NCBI RefSeq assembly: GCF_036323735.1
Contig: NC_086032.1
Span: 55,196,599-55,260,598 of the forward strand
DNA: 64,000 nt
DNA from: Rattus norvegicus
Lineage: Eukaryota > Chordata > Mammalia > Rodentia > Muridae
Direction: 5' to 3'
The notes beneath the pieces are model-generated. The model saw nothing but the letters and a program-made list of their open reading frames with translations, was not told the origin of the DNA and ran no database searches. Made by a program: the position numbers and the translations under genes. This document shows, piece after piece, positions 1 to 10,671 of the stretch (the first letter of the stretch is position 1; every line of letters begins with the position of its first letter).

Positions 1-545
1 ATTGTTGTTCATGGTACTAGAAGGTACTGTGCATACTACAATACACAAGGTAATTGTCAACCCAGCTCCAAACACTGCTATCTGCAATGTTGACCTGAGT
101 GCAACATATGTTGGTGCAATCCTCGCAGAAATTTTGTGTTAATAATTAACTGTTCTCTGGTTTGATTAAAGGCCATTCTATAAGTTGTAACCAATTCCTG
201 ACACTATTCAGGATGTCTTGAATCATAGGCAGGATAGATTATGGGCCTAGGGGAAAGTCAAATACTGTTGTTGGTTTAGCGATAGGACTATAGCAATAAA
301 ATGACTTCTAGTTTTATACACATAAAATAATATGTCACTCAACCACAATCAGATTATCTGCCCCTTGTAGTAGATGAGAAGTAACAAAAATGCAGTATTG
401 AATAACATGCAGAGAGGAGAAATTTTCGGAAACTCAGCCCTAAAGAGGAGTTCTTTATCAAACCCCTCTTTTCTGGAATAAGAGGCAGACAGATCAGGTA
501 TGGGAGGAGACAGGAATGATATACAGAGAGCCAGGAATTTGAAAA
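1..545 (+). mobile_element. Lx-type L1 3' UTR relic (sense)
   Basis: The segment follows the order of an old murine Lx 3' UTR: the stretch around 170-260 (paired 'cattctataagttg' and 'cctaggggaaagtc' landmarks), the 'ataaaatgacttct' landmark near 296, then 'aactcagccctaaa' and 'agaggcagacag' near 430-490. Divergence is high and no poly-A or target duplication is visible. The left edge is cut by the window. The family call is from recall of the consensus. Confidence 0.55.
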
Positions 546-1796
546 AAAATGTATGTAGCAATGGGGGAACTAAGAAAAATAAAAAAATGGAAAATATAAA
601 TACTTTTGCCTTTTTTATATACCAATGAAATAAATAAGTGACATTATACCATTCCAGGTGAAACTTAGTTTCCACTGAAAATTCCTACCTGACTTCTTTA
701 GTATTATTCTTTCCAGTCTTCCCATATTTTAAAGATTCTCCTTTTTTAACTGCACTGGATCAATACACTTATTCTGAAAGGTAGGAAAGCAGAAGATTAT
801 ACACATTAATTTAAAATAGACAGTCGCTTTTCACTTTCCAATAAGTCTTAATACTAGCAGTAGGAATTTTACATTTGTAAGTCATTTGTCAGGCTTCAGA
901 AACCAGATTAACTCCATAGCACTTTCTATGAGTCAATAATATTTACTGTGTTGCCACTGAATTAACATTATTAAAATAAACTGTATTTGCCTGAGGAAAG
1001 AAAAAATGAGCCCAATCTCAATACTTTCTACCATCTCTAACATTGATTTTTTTTATTAGATAAGTGAAGTTAAATAGAATATGTGAAAATATGGAGAATT
1101 CCATCTTTTAGCTCAACATTAAATTTGAGGATTGATTAGGACTTCAATTTTAATACTGCATTTGATCCATTTAAGCAAAGGTTAAATCAACTGTATTAGA
1201 AATATTTTCATTCCTTCAACATTTATTTTGTGCATACTATCATTCAGAGATCTTGACAATGTATTTTAAAAAATACCAAATAGACTGCAAATTGTTTAAA
1301 GACATATTTCTAAAAAAAAAGGAGTAAATGTTATAATACAAATATATTTTATTTTGACATATAAAATAAGTCTTTATAATATTGATATTATTAAATTAGT
1401 AGGTTTCATTTTAAGTTTATTAATATGTATATCACAGGAGTTTTTATATTGTAAAAAATATATTTGTTTTTCCATAAAATTATGCTTTTACACATATATT
1501 ACTTAAACACTTTTAAATCAGAGCAAATTTCTACATAATATTGCACAAAATACTTTTAAAATCACGCATTATAATCTAGCAGAATCAATTCACAGCTTAA
1601 TCCATGATTAAGCAAGAGAAAAAAATCCTGAATGACTCACTTAAGGTGAGCATAATAAAATATGTTTCTCAGTTGCTAATATATTTCTTCACTATAGCAA
1701 ATACTCCAGAAAACATCAGTGTTTACCTAGGGATACACTATAGATTTAGTAAACATGGTCTTCCTAGCTCTATGCTATTTTTTTTATTTTATTAAT
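546..1796. other. AT-rich unique sequence
   Basis: No gene, splice-like exon, RNA gene or clear repeat seen. Open frames here are short and lack any recognisable domain. Probably intergenic or intronic DNA. Confidence 0.5.
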
Positions 1797-2104
1797 CTTT
1801 CTTTTTATTACATTCCATATTTTCATTGGATTTTTTTAAATTTACATTTCAAATGTTATCTCCTTTCCTGGTTTCCCATCCATAAACCCCCTATCCCATG
1901 CCCTCTGCCCCTTTTTCTATGAGGGTGTACCCGCACCCAACCACCCACCCCTTTCTGCCTCCCTCCTCTGACATTCTCCTACACTGGTGGGGTTGGGACA
2001 GACTTGGCAGGACCAAGGGCTTTTCATTCCATTAGTGCCCAACAAGGCCGTCCTCTGCTACATCTGCAACTGAAGCCATGAGTCTGTCCATGTCTACTCT
2101 TTCT
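1797..2104 (-). mobile_element. 5'-truncated L1 3' UTR (antisense)
   Basis: Read on the minus strand this is the terminal L1 3' UTR. The plus strand shows the antisense A-tail side, then 'tttacatttcaaatg', the pyrimidine-rich block around 1880-1980, 'ggcaggaccaaggg' near 2010 and 'gtctgtccatgtctac' near 2085. It is the same landmark order as the L1 tails at 22862 and 56475. No clean target-site duplication was found. Confidence 0.8.
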
Positions 2105-4257
2105 AGAAAGATAAGGTTAAGATATAAGAAAAATGTTATCATCATTTAGCAAGTTAATTTACTATGAATTGTTTTAAAATACAAAGTGGTACCTTTTTCC
2201 TAAATTAAATACTTATTCTTCACATAAAACTAACCTGTGTATCTGCCCAATAATAATCAAATATATGCTTCCTGTCTCTTTGCTTCCATTTTCTAGAGAA
2301 ATGTGTAACATTACAGCAAGGAAACCCATGCATGGAGCCGAATTTCATTGACCTTGACTTAATTTGTGTGTGGGGGGGGGGAATAATCACCTACATGTTT
2401 CTGAGCAGAGTTAATACAATGAACAGAAGCAATACCATCCGGGAGGAATTAGAATGCAGATTATATTAATCACTCTCTACATCCTCTCAACTTTGTGACA
2501 CAGAATTCAAGGACAGAAATTAAGGCCAGGGATTAATGTGGAAATAATGTGCTGAAAGTGCTAAAGTGAATTTACAGAAAATGATTATATTGTAACTCCA
2601 ACTACAATTTAACTACAATTTGGCTACAACTCTTCAAGGTAAGAAAGTGAAGATAAAAAAGGCAGGGGAATAAAAGAGGGGAGTGAGAGGAAACCTGAAA
2701 ACAATGCTCTACAAATACTAAGTGCTAACACCAAGTACACTTCTGAGCTGATTGGGTTTCAGACAAAACTAATTTGTCCCAAATGTATTTGCTTGACAAA
2801 ATGATGAAAATAAGTATCTTTCCCTCTTGTCCTACCAGTATAAGTTACATGACATAATTATGTCAGTCAAAAACCTGGCAACTTAACCACTGATATTATG
2901 CATGGAAGGCTTGTGATAAACAGCCTTTATGATACTTCCTTATATATAATTGCAAGAACTTTTTGTTAATAGTATCTAATAAAACTCTTAATTTTTATAA
3001 AGTTGTGTTTGACAATATTTTAAATTATCTTATTTAAATTATGTGTAGTATTTTCTTTCTGGGTCATATTTGGTGATTGGTAGGTCGTAACTTGGATAAA
3101 AAGAGAACACCATCATTCCATAGGGACCGCAAAGACACTAGTAATAAATTATACATTTACATATTAAAGCTATCCCAGTTCATTTGATTTTGCCATTAAA
3201 TAAAGCTGAAGTCTAAGACTTTTAATGTAATACTATACAAATATTCATGTGGTGTTCATCACCATCAACATAAGTCCTTTATTCCTCTATTTCAAAAACT
3301 GTAACAAATTCCTTTTTACTATGCACAAAACTTTATCCTAAAAATATAATTGAAATTTCAAGACAATCCATTCCTATCCTTAATCCTAATATTTCTTTTA
3401 AGACTCTTTATCCCTTGAACTTTTTCTCCTCTCACCCTCCTCTTACTCTTTTCCTCTTTCTCCTCAACCATTTATCTCTGTATTTGATTCTCCTCCTCAC
3501 TTATCTTTCATTTACAGTCTCTTACCAAGTGATTGTCATTCTGTACTCCACTTTTAGTCTTAAGTAACTTTGATTACTCAATTTTCTGTAACATGAATTT
3601 TGGAAAATAATTATTATATTTCTGTATGTATAAATGTTTCCTTAATATGCTAAAAATTATAACATTGATAGAAAAATAAGTTTGAAAAGATTATATAAAG
3701 CATTAACTATATGTATTTCTATTTTGTTTCAAGGTACTAGTGCTGCATAATTTAGTCATGGATGCCTAAGTTTCTGTTTGTACCTGCTGAGATAGCCAGT
3801 ACTTACTGACACACAAAGGAAAGTTAAAGAAACCAAAACGTTGCACACAATTCTAAATAACTGAGATATATTTACACTTGAGAAAAACAGGGGGAAAACC
3901 AGGCAAGTTGTATGAACTTTGCTAAGGAGAGCAACACATTTATATTTATCACAGATCAGTAACTAAAGTTAAGAAAGCATTGAAACAATTTATTTCCTTG
4001 CTGTTACAACAAGTGTATAGCATTAGAGTTACTTATAGAAACATGAACATACTATAGGTAGCTTTATTGCTGAAGTTAAAAATCAATATATCATTTTGAA
4101 AAAGATACTGTTTACTTGCTATGTGTCTTTTTAGAGGGATGTGATCAAGTAATGGCTCATGACTACAAACCAGTGTCCTGAGCCCCATTCATTGGCAAGA
4201 AAATAAGACAAAGGTCTGGCTGTGTAAAGAACAGAGACTTACTACAAAATATTGTAA
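2105..4257. other. AT-rich unique sequence
   Basis: No gene or confident repeat seen. It contains a ten-base G run near 2370 and a pyrimidine-rich patch near 3410-3500. Neither has a recognisable role. Confidence 0.5.
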
Positions 4258-4660
4258 GATTTTTTTCATCTTTATTAACTTGGGTATTTCTTATTTACAT
4301 TTCGATTGTTATTCCCTTTCCCTGTTTCTGGGGCAACATCCCCCTAACCCCTCCCTGTCCCCTTCTCTGTGGGTGTTCCCCTTCCCATCCTCCCCCCATT
4401 ACCACCGTCCCCCCAACAATCACATTCACTGGGGGTTCAGTCTTGGCAGGACCAATGGCTTCCCCTTCCACTGGTGCCCTTACTAGGCTATTCATTGCTA
4501 CCTATGCAGTTGGAGCCCAGGTTCAGTCCATGTATAGTCTTTGGGTAGTGGCTTGGTCCCTGGAAGCTGTGGTTTGTTGGCATTGCTGTTCATATGGAGT
4601 CTCAAGCCCCTTCAAGCTCTTTCAGTCCTTTCTTTGATTCCTTCAACGGGGGTCCCGTTC
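4258..4660 (-). mobile_element. Young 5'-truncated L1 3' UTR (antisense)
   Basis: The minus-strand sequence matches the 3' UTR end of the young L1 at 39163-45721: the 'ttaataaa' end, the G-rich polypurine tract, 'ggtagcaatgaat', and the 'gaacgggaccc' start that corresponds to about 45317 in that copy. The insertion is about 400 bp, so reverse transcription stopped early. The flanks do not show an exact target-site duplication. Confidence 0.85.
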
Positions 4661-4794
4661 ATGTGTGATAACATATAGATTCAGAGATGCACAATATTTT
4701 ATAATGTATTATTAAAATTATTCTATGTATATGGGTGGTTTTCCTTCACACATGTCTGCAAACCATATGTGTACAGTGCCCGTCACTGCATGTT

Positions 4795-4925
4795 GGATAT
4801 TTGGAATTAAAGTTGACCTTTATTTATGTGTCAGCTGGTGGTGGCTGCTGGTAGTCACACTTGGATCCTCTGCAAGAGTATTCCGTACTCTCAACTTCTG
4901 CCCCAACTTTTCAGCCTTAGTAAAA
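4795..4925 (-). mobile_element. Diverged B3/B2-type SINE
   Basis: The minus strand resembles the middle of a tRNA-derived murid SINE: 'cttgcagaggatcc' follows a degenerate 'gagagtacggaata', then an ACCAGCAGCC-like stretch where the consensus has its 'cagcacccac' block. It is strongly diverged, its ends are vague, and no box A/B pair survives clearly. Confidence 0.4.
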
Positions 4926-4948
4926 ATGCTATTACATAAAATATTAAT

Positions 4949-5034
4949 GTGATTAATTACTCTTATATATTTGGTTGTGAGCCTAGCCTTTAACGGCTGA
5001 GCCATCTCTCCAGCCCGTGATTAATTACTCTTAT
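4949..5034 (-). mobile_element. Short tRNA-derived SINE with perfect TSD
   Basis: An insert of about 50 bp (4967-5016) is flanked by the 18-bp direct repeat gtgattaattactcttat at 4949-4966 and 5017-5034. On the minus strand the insert begins GGGCTGGAGAGATGGCTCAG, the 5' end of B2/B3-type SINEs with the box A region. It then jumps to a 'ctcacaacca' motif normally found far downstream, so most of the SINE body is missing. The perfect duplication shows that this short form itself was retrotransposed. Confidence 0.75.
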
Positions 5035-5173
5035 GAAACTAGAAATGTTTACAATTAAATTACCTATATTCTAATATGCATTGTGTTTTAATTACTTATA
5101 ACTTTGTTTATGATGTGACAGTGTCATCTATATTCAGTAACCCAATTTTAACTACTGTAATTTAGACATAAAT

Positions 5174-5285
5174 GATAATTCTTTTTTTTTTTTTTTTTTT
5201 TTTGGAGCTGGGGATCGAACCCAGGGCCTTGCGCTTCCTAGGCAAGCGCTCTACCACTGAGCTAAATCCCCAACCCCGATAATTC
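5174..5285 (-). mobile_element. ID element (BC1-like SINE)
   Basis: The body at 5204-5277 is on the minus strand. It starts GGGGTTGGGGATTTAGCTCA, carries box A and the box B-like GTTCGATCCCCAGC, and ends in a 22-base A-tail (T run at 5182-5203). An 8-bp repeat gataattc flanks it at 5174-5181 and 5278-5285. ID elements derive from BC1 RNA and were massively amplified in rat, so this intact copy is the strongest species clue here. It looks young, with almost no damage in the tRNA-like part. Whether it is transcribed cannot be told. Confidence 0.95.
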
Positions 5286-6722
5286 ATTTTTTGATGTTCA
5301 AATCTGTTGTTATGCTCAGCTTTAAATGTTTTTTTCCCATTGTCTCAACAGTCAGCTCATGATTTGTCATCATATTTGCACATCTAAAAATTGTCTCCAT
5401 TACTTAGTATCAAATGAATAATTCTTATAATTCAAAAATCTAATCATGAAAATGTAACATACATGCATATATGTATATATAAACATTCAGATTTATATAA
5501 ACATAGAGAGTAATATTTTATCATATGATAATGAAGGGAAGTAAGACATTATTATTTTTTAATTTATAAAACAAATAACTAAAAATAGAATCAATATGAA
5601 ATGATCCCCAGTATCCATAAATACGGAGAACAATAAATCTTTTTGCCACTTTTGCTGCATTTCCAGGTCCATATTATCTAGGGATTAAACTAAAAAGTTG
5701 AGATAGCTTTGAAAATTTCTGTTCTCATACTATCTGATTTTAACCTTGGGGCTCTTATCTGTTCTCTTTACATAAACGATATGAATGCTTTGTCACATTT
5801 GAATTATATATTTTGTGCATTATTTTCCTTGATATATCCTACTATAAAAGGACATTAAAAATGTGACCTTAAAATGATTAAAAGACACTTTTAATGTTAA
5901 CATTATTAACAGTCTATTAATAAGAGCGAGCATAATAGTTCCTTAAATAACTTTATTAATTAATTTCTAACAGTATAATGTGATGTTTATGAAGTTTGTG
6001 AAGTAAATGCTTTCAAAGATGTATAAAACAAAAGAAGGGATTTACTTTAGGGGTTTTCTCTCATAAATTGCCAAGGATAAAAATTGAAGACAAGATACAT
6101 TGTGGAATGACTAGGAGAAATTAAATGAAGATTATTTGTACAATGAATTAGTCAATTTCTAACTCCTTTTCTTTAAAAAAAAATTCCACACACATTTCAT
6201 TTACATTGCCTGATTCTGTTCCCAAATGGCACACATTCTTTAGATTGTTATCCTCAATGTATTAATATATCAATGCATGTTTTATTATTTCTTTTAAAAT
6301 TATCTCAGCCTTCGAAGGACAATTCTCATATAGTTCTTTTTTGATTGATTTCTTAATTCATATCTGTTTAGCATGCTCTTGAAGTCTCAGCATTCCATGA
6401 GAGCAATTTTTAAGTTCAAATCTATATGTTCAATGATGGACTTTGGAGTGAATGAAGATGACATACCTATTCACTATGACATGACATATACAGCATATGC
6501 AACCTTGAAATCTGAGTTTCCTACTGTAGATTTCCCCAAAACATCTTATGTTGTTATATATTTCATATCAGAAATAAATACTATTAGGCATTAAATACTA
6601 TTAGGCAATAAATACTATTATTAGACCTAGTACAAACAAGCTCATCAAACATTTGAATCATGAAAATTTTCAAAAATGTTCATGCACCAAAACAAACAAA
6701 CAAAACTATTCTGAGCCCAAAT
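5286..6722. other. AT-rich unique sequence
   Basis: No confident repeat or gene. One open frame of 73 codons lies at 6373-6594 on the plus strand. It has no domain that I recognise, no splice context that I can defend, and is probably chance. Confidence 0.45.
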
Positions 6723-6820
6723 CCATCGGATCTGTAATGGGATCCGATGCACTCTTCTAGTATGTGTCTGAAGACAGGTACAGTGTACTCATATGAATAA
6801 AAATAAATACATCTTTAAAC
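6723..6820 (+). mobile_element. B2 SINE 3' part
   Basis: The block 'tctgtaatgggatccgatgc', followed by 'ctcttctagtatgtgtctga' and 'cagtgtactcatatgaataa', is the 3' half of a B2 SINE ending in an A-rich tail. The tRNA-like 5' half is missing. Divergence is moderate. Confidence 0.8.
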
Positions 6821-8771
6821 GCATTTCCAAAGACCCTTACATATGAATTCTCCCTAAAGTTATGAATTACTTCGTGCTTATATTTGTGTGTTGAAAAACC
6901 CAGAGAATTAATAGAAAGTACAATTTTTTTCTATTCACTGAGTCTAATAAGTTTTGAAATATTTTTTAAATTCAATGTTATTATTAAACTCTGAAAATTT
7001 ATAAAATGCACAGCAAAATTTACTAGACGAAAAGTCTAAACTCAACGAACTTCTATATGATTAGAGTATATGAAGTCTGATTTGGTTTCCAAAGGTTATC
7101 AAGGAGAGATTGGACCATAAGCTCATTGTTTATATAATACATTAAAATGAACATGTGATCAAATGTTGAACAATATAAAAATATAAGAAATTGAAGACAA
7201 AGCATGGTAAGGAAATAAACTAGTCTCAGAAAAAATGAATCTTTAATGGAATTTCTGCATTTAAGTTTCTGTAGATTTAAGTTTAACAAAGGAATTGATT
7301 CAAATTATTTATATCTTCAAATTTATTTTATTCTTTAACACAATGCAAAGATTAATATTATATTGCAGAACATGTCTCTTAAAAATATCTTCAAAAATTA
7401 AATATTTTTATTAACATAAGGATTCATTCTGAGAGACTTATTCTTGCTGGCACCTAAGCATCAAGATAATGTCACGATAGTGATATACTATCCTGATGAA
7501 TAATCTCAGACATACCATTGTGATGATAGATTTCGACTCCCATATTCATCATCACAGACATCATGATGTTGTATTAGCCTCATATATCACCAAAATGCTA
7601 GGTCTTCATGACATTGACTTTTCAGGAAAATAATGACTAGAACATGTCAGTTCTTTTGAAGAAATGCTTTGTAACAGTCCTAAAAGTTTGTAAATATGAC
7701 ATCTAAATTTTGTACATTTCTATCCACAAACTGTCAAATCAGAAACAATGTGTACTATATTTGAGAGACAAGCTGAATTTGGCATTGAGGCATTCAGTCA
7801 ACTTTATGACAGCCCCCTAAATTGATTAATCTCATTTTAAGTCATTTTAAATATAAATATTTCCAGTTATCTCAATCAATGTCATGGTTGTTTTTCTCTG
7901 TCTATTAATATCTTGAAAAGGAATCTAACACAAACTAGTTTGTTTTAAGGAAATTTCTTAATACGGTGCCTTAAGCAGATCAACACATTGTTTCAATAAT
8001 GTATGGATGTCTGTGTCTGCTATCATTTTGAAAATGGTTCTCACTATTTGCTTATAATATTTAATTACATGATCAAATAGTAATATGAGATATAGATTTT
8101 AGTATCCAGAAAAAGACTGGATTTAAACAGCATCTTTAAGAAACTAGTACAGAATTTTACACTATAAGCCCATATGGCAATGTTAAAATCTATAAGATAT
8201 AAATATTTTCTCAAATATTTTATATTCTCTGTAACTAAGAATATTTTTCACATTGTTTAAATAAGTATTAAATAAAAGTGTCAGTAGCATTTTATATATA
8301 AAATGGTCACCAAACTTCAAGAAAATATTGGTTAATATATATCTTGTGAGTAAAATTATCACCTAAGTGGAGTCATTATATAACATGTAGTTCCAATAAA
8401 GCATCACTTAACCCTATAGTTTAATATGTAATTAAAATAATCACACTATTTCTGTATTTATGTCAGAATTTCACACCTTACTGATATAGTTACAACTGTA
8501 TAATAATGTCATACTTAATACACAATTTATGAAATATTTAATCTTTGATTTTCTATTATGTAATTTCATTGATCATTGGCGTTTGGTTTTGATTGCTGCA
8601 ATAATTTACTCATAGTCTGATATTAGGCAAATCATACTCTGACTATCATCCTCTATTTTCATTGATGTAATGTTTTTATATTTAATTTTTGTTTGTTTAT
8701 CCAGAATTCTTGCCTGTTTTTAGAGGATTATGTTTTAAATGTGTTTTCTGATTTTAACCTTTAAAAAATAA
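6821..8771. other. AT-rich unique sequence
   Basis: No gene or repeat that I can name. Short open frames only, including 78 codons on the minus strand at 7053-7289 that are hydrophobic and low complexity. Confidence 0.45.
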
Positions 8772-8972
8772 AGCTTGTTGGGCATCAATGGGAGTAGAAA
8801 CTCTTGGCCTTTGAAGGCTCAATGCCCCAGTATAGAGAAATGCCACGGTGGTGAGGTGGGAGGGAATGGGTGAGTGGGGGAGCACCAGCATACAAGCAGG
8901 GGGGTGGAGGGAAGGGATGGGGGTTTCCTGAGGGGAAACCAGGAAAGGGGATAAATTTTAAAATGTAAAGAA
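8772..8972 (+). mobile_element. Older L1 3' UTR end abutting an L1 5' UTR
   Basis: The sequence runs through the standard L1 3' UTR landmarks in sense: 'tgttgggcatcaatggg', 'ggctcaatgccccagt', the G-rich polypurine block, 'aaaccaggaaagggg' and 'aaaatgtaaa'. It then joins directly to L1 5' UTR sequence of the next element. It may be a separate 5'-truncated insertion whose A-tail became the target for the next L1, or a chimera. Confidence 0.75.
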
Positions 8973-9581
8973 GACCGGAAAATAGGGGCAAAAGAGTAGC
9001 AGGTCCCCTGCGATCCAGACACTGCCCAAATCTGAAGGGACCCGATCAAAAACTCCCTGCACTCAAATCCTGTGGGAGGGAGAGCTAAACCTTCAGAGGG
9101 GCAGACACGCCTGGGAAGCCAGAAGAGACTACACTCTGCCCACATTTCTGACTCCAGAGAAAAACACCTAACACCAGCTGAGACTCTGGCGCACTGGGGC
9201 CCTGGGAAAAGGCAGGGCAGGCCCTCCTGATTGCTGACCTCAGGGAGAGCTCAAAAGGAGACCCCACAAGCAACTTCAGCCACAGAACTACAGGTAAGAC
9301 AAACTTTTCTGCTACAAGCGACCTGTCTGGTGGACTCAGGACACAGGCCCAAGGAAAAAAATGAAGACCAGTAGACAAGAAAGACTATATGCCCAAAAGC
9401 AGAACATTCTGTTCCCATAACTGGCTGAAAGAAAACAGGAAAACAGGTCTAAAGCACTCGTGACACACAGGCTTATAGGACAGTCTAGCCACTGTCAGAA
9501 ATAGCAGAACAAAGTAACAGGAGAGAAAACCTGATGGCAAGAGGCAAGCACAGGAACCCAAGCAACAGAAACCAAGACTAC
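8973..9581 (+). promoter_or_regulatory. L1 5' UTR (partial internal promoter), copy 1
   Basis: Aligns by eye with 39350-39958 of copy 3: 'gggagggagagctaaacc', 'agacacgcctggga', 'gaactacaggtaagac' and 'cataactggctgaaag' occur in the same order. Rodent L1 5' UTRs carry the RNA polymerase II promoter in this region. The 5' portion is missing, so promoter activity is doubtful. Confidence 0.75.
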
Positions 9582-10612
9582 ATGGCATCATCGGAGCCCA
9601 ATTCTCCCACCAAAGCAAAGACTGAATATCCAAACACACCAGAAAAGCAAGATCTAAATTTAAAATCACATTTGATCATGATGATGGAGGACTTCAAGAA
9701 AAGACATAAAGATCTCCCTTAGAGAAACAGAGGAAAATGTAAGTAAACAAGTAGAAGCCTATAGAGAAGAATCACAAAAAACCCTGAAAGAATTCCAGGA
9801 AAACACAATGAAACAGGTGAAGGAATTAAAAATGGAAATAGAAGCAATAAAAAAGTACAAACGGAAATAACTCCCTGGATATAGAAAACCAAATAAAGAG
9901 ACAAGGAGCATAGATGCAAGCATCACCAACAGAATACAAGAGATAGAAGAGAGAATCTCAAGAGCAGAAGATTCCATAGAAATCATCAACACAACTGTCA
10001 AAGATAATGTAAAAGGGAAAAAAGCTACTGGTCCAAAACATACAGGAAATCCAAAACAAAATGAGAAGATCAAACCTAAGGATAATAGGTATGGAAGAGA
10101 GTGAAGACTCCCAGCTCAAAGGACCAGTAAATATCTTCAACAAAATCATAGAAGAAAACTTCCCTAACCTAAAGAAAGAGATGCCCATAAACATACAAGA
10201 AACCTACAGAACTCCAAATATACTATACCAGAAAAGAAACTCCTCCTGTCGGATAATAGTCAAAACACGAAATGCACAAAACAAAGAAAGAATATTAAAA
10301 GCAGTAAGGGAAAAATATCAAGTAACATATAAAGGCAGACCTATCAGAATCACACCACACTTCTCACCAGAAACTATGAAAGCCAGAAGATCCTGGACAG
10401 ATGTCATACAGATCCTAAGAGAACACAAATGCCAGACCAGGTTACTGTATCCTGCAAAACTCTCAATTAACATAGATGGAGAAACCAAGATATTCCATGG
10501 AAAAACCAAATTTACACAATATCTTTCTACAAATCCAGACCTACATAACATAATAAATGGTAAAGCCCAACATAAGGAGGCAAGCTACACCCTAGAAAAA
10601 GCAAGAAACTAA
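9582..10612 (+). pseudogene. L1 ORF1 pseudogene (copy 1)
   Basis: The start is the ATG at 9582, opening MASSEPNSP as in copy 3. L1 ORF1 encodes the trimeric RNA-binding and chaperone protein that coats L1 RNA. The first frame ends at a stop at 9720-9722. The later part is open only in another frame, from about 10061 (MRRSNLRIIG, the start of the RRM-like domain) through the C-terminal domain (GRPIRITPHFSPETMKARRS) to the stop at 10610-10612. At least one frameshift therefore separates the coiled coil from the RNA-binding half. It carries a single full 66-bp coiled-coil repeat unit (9746-9811), compared with two in copy 2 and three in copy 3. Confidence 0.9.
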
Positions 10613-10671
10613 TCGTCTTGGCAACAAAACAAAGAGAAGAAAAGCACACAAACATAATCTCACATCCAACC

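Noticed and set aside
6373..6594. 73-codon frame considered as a possible host exon
   Set aside because: No splice sites I could defend, no recognisable domain and no flanking exons. The length is compatible with chance.
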